In this document: positions 52,185 to 58,733 of the stretch, piece by piece
Layout of the letters: the number at the start of each line of letters is the position of its first letter
Numbering within the stretch: position 1 is the first letter of the stretch
From: Limivivens faecihominis
GTDB lineage: Bacteria > Bacillota > Clostridia > Lachnospirales > Lachnospiraceae
NCBI RefSeq assembly: GCF_020686945.1
Contig: NZ_JAJEPR010000021.1
Location: forward strand, 1 to 58,733
Length of the DNA: 58,733 bases
Reading direction: 5' to 3'
The notes under the pieces: model-generated
The model's database searches: none
Seen by the model: only the letters and a program-made list of their open reading frames with translations
What the model was told of the DNA's origin: nothing
Made by a program: the position numbers and the translations under genes

Positions 52185-53381
52185 TTATTGCAATTTATTA
52201 TCTTTCAGCTGATAAGGGCTGATTCCGTTCATTTTCTTGAATATCTTGTTAAAATACTGCGCGCTTCCAAAGCCACACAATTCAGCAATCGTATAAATCT
52301 TCAGATTACTGTTGAGAAGAAGCTCCTTCGCTTTTCCCAGCCGATATTCCACCAGATAATCGCTGATATTTTTCCCGGTCTCTTTCTTAAAAATCTGGCT
52401 TAAATAAACACGGCTGACCCCTGCATATTCTGCAATATCCTCCAGGCAGATTTGCCTTGCATAATTATTTCTGATAAATTCTATTGCTGAAATTACCTTC
52501 GCACTGCAGGCAAGGTATTCTTCCCCTCCTTGTGTCAGATCTTTTGCTTCTTTTACTGCCTCTCTGAGATCTTCCCATCTGCAAAACATCCGGCAGGTCA
52601 CACCTGTCAGCCATCCGATTTCTTTTTCTTGTTTTCTCCTGTAAAAATCAGTCATGATTTTTTTAATAGCTGTTTTCATCTCGGAAACACTGGTTTTATC
52701 CGGAGAGGTTAACAGTAAATATAGTTCTCTGTTTTTCATGGATGACAAATACCAATGCCATTCTTCCATTTTATTTACATTTTTATCCAGATCTGTTTGA
52801 AAATCTTCGATAAATTTTTCTTTCTCCGTATCCGTAGGCTGCTTTTGCATACGGATACATACCACCATATAGTGTGGATGCAATGCCGGCAGGATTCCTG
52901 TCTCTACATATCCTCTGATTTTTTCTCTGCTTAGTGTATCGGAAATCAGTTTTTCAAAAACATTTTCTTTCAGAAGATTCAGGCTTTCCATGCGATTTTC
53001 TTCTTTTTGGATTCGTTTTTCTATGCGCCTGAGCAGTTCTTTTAGGTCTTCATCCTCAAACGTGTGTTTTAACAGATAATCTGCTGCCCCACAGCGCATA
53101 GCCTCCCGCACATAATCAAAATCTTCGTAACAGGTCAGCATCACGATTTCACAGCCCAGTTCCAGAGCCTGAATCTCCCGCACCATCGTAAGACCGCTCA
53201 TCACCGGCATTTTGATATCCACAAAAATCAAATCCGGCCGCAGCTGAACTGCCTTTTCCAGTCCATCCTTTCCATTTGCAGCTTCTCCACAGATGCTATA
53301 ACCATATTCCTCCCACACAATACTTTCTTTCAGCATTCTCCTTGCCAAAAGTTCATCGTCTACAATCAATACTTTCCGCAT
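52185..53381 (-). CDS. YesN-type response regulator with AraC DNA-binding domain
   Basis: A 398-aa protein. The receiver domain has DDE at 8-10, the phospho-acceptor in FVDIKMPVMSG (Asp55) and Lys in LLKHTFEDEDL. A variable middle region follows, then the C-terminal AraC helix-turn-helix pair (about 295-395) with SRVYLSQIFKKETGKN and GFGSAQYFNKIFKK. It pairs with the kinase directly upstream and most likely activates the adjacent importer operon. All active-site residues are intact, unlike the OmpR-type protein at 42305. Confidence 0.93.
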   Translation of the reverse strand: MRKVLIVDDELLARRMLKESIVWEEYGYSICGEAANGKDGLEKAVQLRPDLIFVDIKMPVMSGLTMVREIQALELGCEIVMLTCYEDFDYVREAMRCGAADYLLKHTFEDEDLKELLRRIEKRIQKEENRMESLNLLKENVFEKLISDTLSREKIRGYVETGILPALHPHYMVVCIRMQKQPTDTEKEKFIEDFQTDLDKNVNKMEEWHWYLSSMKNRELYLLLTSPDKTSVSEMKTAIKKIMTDFYRRKQEKEIGWLTGVTCRMFCRWEDLREAVKEAKDLTQGGEEYLACSAKVISAIEFIRNNYARQICLEDIAEYAGVSRVYLSQIFKKETGKNISDYLVEYRLGKAKELLLNSNLKIYTIAELCGFGSAQYFNKIFKKMNGISPYQLKDNKLQ

Positions 53382-53385
53382 GTTC

Positions 53386-55083
53386 TCATTCTTCCCTTCT
53401 CATCGGAATGTAAAATTCCACCCGCGTTCCCGGATTTTCCTCTTCCAGTCGAACTCCCGCCTCCGTTTCACCATAATAGATCCGAATACGGTAATTAATA
53501 TTTTCAAGGCCTATATTTTTCAGTCTGCTGATTTCCTGATTCCCCTCTTCTGAAAAAACAGCCATTTTTAACCTTTCATTTATTTCTTCCATCTGTTCTT
53601 TTTCTATTCCAACTCCATCATCTCTGATCTGAATTTCAATCCCAGCTCCGCTTCTATGCACCTTTACTTCAATTTTTCCATTTCCTTTTGGCAAAATTCC
53701 ATGAAATAAAGCATTTTCCACGGCCGGTTGAATGGAAAAGCGCGGAATCAGACAGTCGCCCAGTTCTTCTTCCATTTCCATCGTTACCTCTGCAATATCT
53801 CCGTAACGCATTTTTTGAATGGCAAGATACTGTTCCGTCAGCTCCAGCTCCTGGCGAATGCAAATAAATTTTTCAGAACTTAAACTTGCCTTTGAAAGCT
53901 GAATCAACGCCGCCGTTATTTCCCGGATCTCCGGCGCTTTGTAAATTTTCGCAAAATATCGGATAGAATTTAAGGTATTATACAGAAAATGCGGGTTGAT
54001 CTGGGCCTGCAATGCATAAAGCTCCGCATTTCTCTGGGTCTGCTCCTTTTCTACAATTTCCTGAAGCAAAGCTTTTATTTTTACAACCATCAGATTATAA
54101 CCATGAATAACTCTTGAAAATTCATCCTTCTGGTTATACTCAATTTTCGTATCAAAATTTCCCTGTTCCACGGTTTTCATCGATTCCGTCAAAAGGTTCA
54201 AGGGCTGATAGACCGAGTGAATAATCTTCCGGCTGACCAGAACAATCACCGCAAGACAGAAGATAAGGACGGCAAAGGAAAGCCACATCTGGCTGATAAT
54301 AGATCTTATAAATTCTCCTCGCGGAATCTGGGCTGACAGAGTCCAGCCTGTCACCTGAGACTGTTCCGAAATAGTGACATACTCACTGCTGCTCTTTCTG
54401 CTGCCGTTTTCCCACTGTACGTCCTTTCCGGACTTGTTTAAAAGCACCTCACCATTTTCATTTAACAGAATCATTCTGCCATCCAGTGGAAGTGCATAAT
54501 CCCCCACCGCCTCTTCTAAAACCTTGCAGTCTATATCTGCTACAATCGTCCCCAACGGTTCCGTTCGGTCATTGTACGCATAAATCAATTTCGCCACAGA
54601 AAAAACTTTTGCAGTTCCAGAAACATAGCCCGCCTTATGAAGCGGCGAAATATTTAAAATTTTTCCATTTTTGGTAATATTCAAAAATTTATCTACCTGT
54701 TCTCCTCTGAGTTCCGGGGTAATGATCTTCCGATTTTTATCCATAAGGTAGACTTTCGTGATATAAGGTCGAGTTGAAGCATACTGTGCGACCACTTTAT
54801 TCAGTTCCCGTCCAAGGATTTTTCCGTCCAGATCATCCTTGATCTCCTGTTGAAGAATATTTTGCGTCCGCTCATCCGCCATAATGGATGAGCACACATT
54901 TGAGGTATCCTGAAAATAGTAATCCATGTTTTTAACACTGAGATTCAGCAGTTCCTTGACTGACGCTGTCATATTTTTCTCCAACTGTCGGTAAGCCTGC
55001 CATCCATTGATCAATTCTGTCAAAGTAAAAATCACAACCATGACACAGGAAAAATATAGAATCATCTGTTTACGAATGGACAT
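53386..55083 (-). CDS. YesM-type sensor histidine kinase
   Basis: A 565-aa membrane kinase: span at about 8-26, an extracellular cache-type sensor (30-262), span at 264-284, HAMP (285-340), the His_kinase domain with QINPHFLYNTLNSIRY (His365), and an ATPase domain with PAVENALFHG (N-box) and DDGVGI (G1 box). It detects an extracellular signal, often a sugar via the binding protein, and phosphorylates the regulator encoded four bases downstream. AGGAGGAG precedes the ATG. Confidence 0.93.
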   Translation of the reverse strand: MSIRKQMILYFSCVMVVIFTLTELINGWQAYRQLEKNMTASVKELLNLSVKNMDYYFQDTSNVCSSIMADERTQNILQQEIKDDLDGKILGRELNKVVAQYASTRPYITKVYLMDKNRKIITPELRGEQVDKFLNITKNGKILNISPLHKAGYVSGTAKVFSVAKLIYAYNDRTEPLGTIVADIDCKVLEEAVGDYALPLDGRMILLNENGEVLLNKSGKDVQWENGSRKSSSEYVTISEQSQVTGWTLSAQIPRGEFIRSIISQMWLSFAVLIFCLAVIVLVSRKIIHSVYQPLNLLTESMKTVEQGNFDTKIEYNQKDEFSRVIHGYNLMVVKIKALLQEIVEKEQTQRNAELYALQAQINPHFLYNTLNSIRYFAKIYKAPEIREITAALIQLSKASLSSEKFICIRQELELTEQYLAIQKMRYGDIAEVTMEMEEELGDCLIPRFSIQPAVENALFHGILPKGNGKIEVKVHRSGAGIEIQIRDDGVGIEKEQMEEINERLKMAVFSEEGNQEISRLKNIGLENINYRIRIYYGETEAGVRLEEENPGTRVEFYIPMRREE

Positions 55084-55131
55084 TTTTTCTCCTCCTTTTT
55101 CCTTAGATTACCACAGTTGCCCGTTTTTTCA

Positions 55132-55176
55132 ATAAAAAAAGAACAGCAGCCCATCTTTCGACACACCTCTGTTCTT
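55132..55176 (-). terminator. Terminator between the broken kinase and the intact kinase
   Basis: On the minus strand AAGAACAG and CTGTTCTT (8 bp) close a long loop and are followed by a U-run. It ends the pseudogene's transcript. Confidence 0.65.
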
Positions 55177-55185
55177 CTCTTAAAG

Positions 55186-56666
55186 CTAAAAACAAATATA
55201 CACCAGAACCCCTCTCTCCGGGCTGCTTTCCAGCCAGATATCGCCCTTTTCTCCATACAGGAGGTTCAGACGCTTCCGGATATTGCAAAGACCGATGCTC
55301 TCATTATCCGGCGTTCCTTCAGCGATCTTCCGGTTGACCGCTGTCTCTTTCTCCGCTTCCAGAAAGGAGCCGGTATTCTGCACCTCAATGGCAAAACGCT
55401 CCGTCTTCCGGATCCGAAGGTAAATATGCCTGATCTCCGCGGAGCTGCTTCCGTGAACGAAACAATTCTCCATCACTGGTTGAATGATAAACCGCGGAAA
55501 ATCCTCATCCTGGATTCCGTCATCACACTGTAAATGGTATTCCATCTCGTTTCCATACCGAATCCGCATCATCTTGATATAATTCTCCAGGAAATCCAGC
55601 TCGTCGCTGAGCTTCCAGGTAAAGCTCGGATTCCTCAAGATCGGCATGATGACCTTGCAGAGAATGACCAGCGAATCCGCCACCTTTGTATTATTCGTCA
55701 TCATCGCCATCCAGCGGATGGAATTTAAAGAATTATAGAGAAAGTGCGGGTTGATCTGATACTGGAGCGCCAGAAGTTCTTCTCTGGCCTTCTCCTGCTC
55801 CGGCCAGCCCACCTTCTCGGGATTTTCGATATCCAGCTGCTCCTTTCCCACCATCTCCATCTGATCCATCAGAATCTGGATCGGCCTTGTATACTTCCGG
55901 TTCCAGATCAGACAGAAAAAGAGCACGGCAAGAGAGGCAATTCCACCCAGAAGAAAACCTGTTTTCTTAATTCCTCTGGCTTCCCGAAGATATTCATCCT
56001 TGGGAATCATATTTACCAGTTTCCAGTTATGATAAGAGAGATCCTAATGTTCTGTTCCTCTTCTTTGGGCTGATAAATAGTTTCCAGATACTCGGAATCC
56101 GTCGAGGAAATGATCTTGCCGTTTTCGTCCACCAGCGCCGCCCGGCTGCCATTATAGGAAACCATGCCATAACTCTGGCTGACCTTTTTTTCATCCAGGG
56201 CCACACAGAGATAGCTGTCCTCCTCCGTTTTTTCCGCCTCTCTCAGAGCCACAATCCCCAGAAGAACCGGTCGGTTGACCATACAGTAAAAGGCCTCTGT
56301 CATTCCCACATCCAGACTCTCTCCGGATACCCATTTTACAAAAGGATAGCTTTCCTTACATTCTTCCAGAATGTCTCTCGTCTTTTCGTCTATTTTCATG
56401 ACACCGGTACGGCTCTTTTTTTCCACCGTAGAAACCACATTCCGGCCGTCGCCGCTCAAAATAGCAAAACCATAAATATTCGTATCCGCATACATCATCT
56501 GATCGAATTTCTGGACAATGGCCTGCACCGCCACCGACCTTTGAACGGTAGTCTTATAGGTGTTTGCCGAATATTCCCAGGCCAGTTCACTATTTCCAAA
56601 CTGGGATAGATTAAGAAAAGAAAGTTTTCGTTCTTTTGACGGATATCCCCTCATAAAATAAAGCAA
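55186..56666 (-). pseudogene. Broken YesM-type sensor histidine kinase
   Basis: Two adjacent frames encode parts of one kinase. The upstream part (56666-56013) is a cache-like sensor. The downstream part (56010-55186) has the second span, a HAMP-like region, QINPHFLYNSLNSIRW, PVMENCFVHG and an ATPase end. At 56031-56043 the minus strand reads ATCTCTCTTATC; removing one CT joins the frames as RISYHNWKLVNMIPKDEY, exactly the family's domain end, so a 2-bp insertion is the likely lesion. The 5' end is also missing: an in-frame stop precedes 56666, there is no ribosome site and the first span is absent. The pdaA-type gene begins 20 bp away on the other strand. Confidence 0.85.
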
Positions 56667-56685
56667 AACGCCCTATGGAGCTTCT

Positions 56686-57753
56686 ATGATACATACCCCA
56701 AAATTTTTTCATCCCCGTTCTGCTAAATCTTCTTTCCAGGCAGCTTTTCATCGCCCTCACCTTCCGAACTCTGAGAAAATTTCCGCTCTTTTCTATTCTT
56801 TCTCCCTGAAAAAAATCCTCCGCACAACAGGAATCCTGGCGGTGGCCTTTGTCTTCGGATCCCTGGCCTCACGGGTCACAAGTCATTTTCTGCCGGCTTC
56901 CTCTGATGCTGTCTCGGAGCAGGAACTCTACTTTGGCAGCGCCACTCCCCGCTCTGAGCCAGGGGCTTCTGGCGGGCTTGCCGCAGACCTTACTTCTCAG
57001 GAAAATGTTTCCCTCAGCTTTTCCGTGGCTGACACCGATCCTGCCACCCTGGACGGTCTTCTTCTGCCCAGTTCGAACTGGGGCTTAAGTTTTCCCAATG
57101 AAGGGCAGTGTCCCACCGGAAATGCCTCCATCGAGGAGTTGAACGCCTACAACGCCCACTATGCCTCCAACACCGATGAAAAAGTCATCTTTCTCACCTT
57201 CGATGCCGGTTACGAAAACGGCAACACGCCAGCCATCCTGGAGGCCCTGAAGAAACATCAGGTTCCAGCCACCTTTTTTGTGGTAGGAAATTTTCTTTCT
57301 ACCAGTCCCGACCTCGTAAAGCAGATGATCGCCGACGGCCATACCGTGGGCAATCACACCTGGTCCCATCCGGATATGTCCAAAATCTCCACTCAGGAGG
57401 CCTTCTCGAAGGAATTAAGCCAGGTAGAGGATCTCTACAGGGAAATTACCGGCCAGGAGATGACGCGCTATTACAGGCCCCCTCAGGGCATATACAGCCA
57501 GCCCAATCTCCAGATGGCAAAGGATCTCGGCTACGAAACCTTCTTCTGGAGCCTCGCCTATGTAGACTGGTACCAGGATAACCAGCCCACCAAAGAGCAG
57601 GCCTTCGACAAGCTCCTGACACGAATCCATCCCGGAGCCATCGTTCTCCTTCACAGCACCTCCTCCACCAACGCCCAGATTCTCGATGAACTTCTGACGC
57701 GCTGGGAAGAGATGGGCTATACCTTCAAACCGCTGTCTGAGGTTGTCTCCTGA
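56686..57753 (+). CDS. pdaA: Polysaccharide deacetylase, PdaA type
   Basis: A 355-aa protein: cytosolic N-terminus, one span (about 45-65), a variable linker, then a NodB-fold domain from about 165. It has TFDAGYENGNT (Asp173), GNHTWSHPD (His224, His228), YYRPPQGIYS and IVLLHSTSS. This matches the muramic-delta-lactam (PdaA) group that modifies peptidoglycan of the spore cortex, so the organism probably forms spores. A GGAG lies six bases before the ATG. A longer N-terminus than Bacillus PdaA is notable. Confidence 0.88.
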   Translation: MIHTPKFFHPRSAKSSFQAAFHRPHLPNSEKISALFYSFSLKKILRTTGILAVAFVFGSLASRVTSHFLPASSDAVSEQELYFGSATPRSEPGASGGLAADLTSQENVSLSFSVADTDPATLDGLLLPSSNWGLSFPNEGQCPTGNASIEELNAYNAHYASNTDEKVIFLTFDAGYENGNTPAILEALKKHQVPATFFVVGNFLSTSPDLVKQMIADGHTVGNHTWSHPDMSKISTQEAFSKELSQVEDLYREITGQEMTRYYRPPQGIYSQPNLQMAKDLGYETFFWSLAYVDWYQDNQPTKEQAFDKLLTRIHPGAIVLLHSTSSTNAQILDELLTRWEEMGYTFKPLSEVVS

Positions 57754-57807
57754 TTAACAGTCATCAAATGCACCAGCACAGGTGTGTATATTTTCCTCGT
57801 CTCCATA

Positions 57808-57846
57808 ATAAAAAAAACAGAGATCTGTATTTCTACAGGTCTCTGT
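57808..57846 (-). terminator. Terminator of the rRNA/tRNA operon
   Basis: A 13-position stem ACAGAGATCTGTA with TACAGGTCTCTGT (57817-57829, 57834-57846), a 4-nt loop and a long U-run on the minus strand, just past tRNA-Lys. Confidence 0.9.
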
Positions 57847-57854
57847 CATAAAAG

Positions 57855-57927
57855 TGAGGCATCGGGGATTCGAACCCCGGACAACTTGATTAAAAGTCAA
57901 GTGCTCTACCGACTGAGCTAATACCCC
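57855..57927 (-). tRNA. tRNA-Lys (anticodon UUU)
   Basis: A 73-nt cloverleaf on the minus strand: acceptor GGGGTAT with ATGCCTC, anticodon loop CTTTTAA, T-loop GGTTCGAATCC, discriminator A. No encoded CCA. Last gene of the cluster. Confidence 0.95.
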
Positions 57928-57936
57928 AAGGAAAAA

Positions 57937-58009
<73 letters not shown>

Positions 58010-58015
58010 ATTGAG

Positions 58016-58089
58016 TTGCGGGAGTAGGATTTGAACCTACAACCTTCGGGTTATGAGCCCGACGAGCTTCCGGGTTGCTCCATCCCGCG
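58016..58089 (-). tRNA. Initiator tRNA-Met (anticodon CAU)
   Basis: 74 nt. The first pair is a C-A mismatch (CGCGGGA opposite TCCCGCA), and three G-C pairs (GGG/CCC) border the anticodon loop CTCATAA. Both are marks of the initiator tRNA. No encoded CCA. Confidence 0.95.
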
Positions 58090-58122
58090 ATATGCAATTG
58101 TTTCAACAGGTTTTGTTGAAAA

Positions 58123-58204
58123 TGGATGGAGGTGGATTCGAACCACCGAAGCAATTTGCAGCAGATTTACAGTCTGTCCCCTTTGGCCACTCGGGAATCC
58201 ATCC
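58123..58204 (-). tRNA. tRNA-Tyr (anticodon GUA)
   Basis: 82 nt with a long variable arm. Acceptor GGATGGA with TCCATCC, anticodon stem CAGA/TCTG around CTGTAAA, discriminator A, no encoded CCA. Confidence 0.94.
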
Positions 58205-58246
58205 ATAAGAACTATTTAATTATAACACATTTCTTTTGGAAATGCA

Positions 58247-58319
58247 AGCCGATGATCGGACTCGAACCGATAACCTGCTGATTACAAATCAGCTGCTCTG
58301 CCAATTGAGCCACATCGGC
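58247..58319 (-). tRNA. tRNA-Thr (anticodon UGU)
   Basis: 73 nt. Acceptor GCCGATG with CATCGGC, anticodon loop TTTGTAA between GCTGA and TCAGC, discriminator U, no encoded CCA. Confidence 0.95.
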
Positions 58320-58344
58320 ATAAGTGAAATCATTAGGCTTTATA

Positions 58345-58417
58345 TGGGGCCTATAGGGCTCGAACCTATGACCCTCTGCTTGTAAGGCAGATGCTCTCCC
58401 AGCTGAGCTAAGACCCC
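58345..58417 (-). tRNA. tRNA-Val (anticodon UAC)
   Basis: 73 nt. Acceptor GGGGTCT with AGGCCCC, anticodon loop CTTACAA between TCTGC and GCAGA, discriminator A, no encoded CCA. Confidence 0.95.
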
Positions 58418-58444
58418 ATATTCATTTCATTCTTTCGAATGAAA

Positions 58445-58518
58445 CGACCCAGACGGGACTCGAACCCGTGACCTCCGCCGTGACAGGGCGGCGCTCTAAC
58501 CAACTGAGCCACTGGGCC
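58445..58518 (-). tRNA. tRNA-Asp (anticodon GUC)
   Basis: 74 nt. Acceptor GGCCCAG with CTGGGTC, anticodon loop CTGTCAC between CCGCC and GGCGG, discriminator G, no encoded CCA. First tRNA after the 23S gene. The 139-nt spacer to the 23S end holds small stems but no 5S rRNA. Confidence 0.95.
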
Positions 58519-58657
58519 ATCCAACCTTTCGGTTGAAGGCTTATGTACCTTCAAAACCACACACAGAAATGTTTTTGTTTCTTTCCATCCGATTTTCTTC
58601 TACCCAGACTGCCTTGAGGAAGTTCTGCTCGCTTTGCTTACAGAACAACCTCGGCTT

Positions 58658-58733
58658 TGGTTAAGCCTTCGACCTATTAGTATCAGTCAGCTCCATGCAT
58701 TACTGCACTTCCACCTCTGACCTATCTACCTCG
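58658..58733 (-). rRNA. 23S rRNA, 3' end (partial)
   Basis: The minus strand reads GATAGGTCAGAGGTGGAAG, then GGAGCTGACTGATACTAAT and GGTCGAAGGCTTAACCA, the conserved 3' end of bacterial 23S rRNA. The gene runs off the window edge. The tRNA cluster 58518-57855 follows in the same direction, so it is probably one rRNA-tRNA transcript ending at 57808. Confidence 0.92.

Noticed and set aside
58519..58657. 5S rRNA between 23S and tRNA-Asp
   Set aside because: The spacer lacks conserved 5S sequence and contains only short stems such as CCAACC/GGTTGA.

Overview
The window reads as chromosomal DNA of a spore-forming, gut-type Clostridia, most likely Lachnospiraceae. Evidence: the rsmI/tRNA1Val-methyltransferase/ricT/holB block with Gram-positive gene order, a PdaA-type spore-cortex deacetylase, YesM/YesN-type two-component systems beside sugar importers, three sugar ABC operons with no ATPase gene of their own, a cobalamin riboswitch over a BtuFCD-type importer, and a 23S-tRNA operon whose tRNAs lack encoded CCA. 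Base composition is mixed. My hand counts of single lines give about 55-63% GC in the 1-5 kb and 15-32 kb stretches, and about 38-55% in the 6-13.5 kb and carbohydrate stretches.

Layout. 1-540: an array of about 64-bp repeats and a long hairpin. 567-6036 (minus): a peptide/nickel-class ABC importer with a fused double ATPase. 6138-13336 (minus): a second importer of the same class, led by a SAM methyltransferase and ending in a MATE exporter, with an intrinsic terminator in its leader. A 25-bp direct repeat (511-535, 13703-13727) brackets both importers. 13733-14590: remains of a fused ammonium transporter/P-II gene. 14587-18575: a CGGC-domain gene, a structured repeat, and the riboswitch-controlled cobalamin importer. 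18760-21929 (plus): SseB-like protein, SGNH hydrolase and GH31 glucosidase. 22045-31041 (minus): DegV, a C39-like protein, then the housekeeping block (phosphodiesterase, Orn/Lys/Arg decarboxylase, GMP-kinase-like protein, HolB, RicT, tRNA methyltransferase, RsmI). 31258-32034 (plus): a DUF6062 protein.

32105-41326: a fructan-type locus. A LacI regulator diverges from two permeases, a binding protein and three glycosidases (GH32, GH172/DUF2961, GH32). 41486-42991: a small membrane protein divergent from an OmpR-type regulator with Glu at the phospho-acceptor site. 43010-48114: a fucoside locus (binding protein, two permeases, GH29 alpha-L-fucosidase). 48370-55083: a two-component system, a third sugar importer and an MBL-fold hydrolase. 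55186-56666: a broken second histidine kinase. 56686-57753: PdaA-type deacetylase. 57855-58733 (minus): seven tRNAs downstream of the 3' end of a 23S rRNA gene, with no 5S gene between.

Together the genes describe a carbohydrate- and metal/peptide-scavenging accessory region around a conserved core block. The less ordinary points are: the methyltransferase/Nik-type ABC/MATE operon; the absence of a recognisable lipobox cysteine in all six binding proteins; the D-to-E receiver; the importer/MBL operon; three families of hairpin or tandem repeats; and two pseudogenes with visible lesions.
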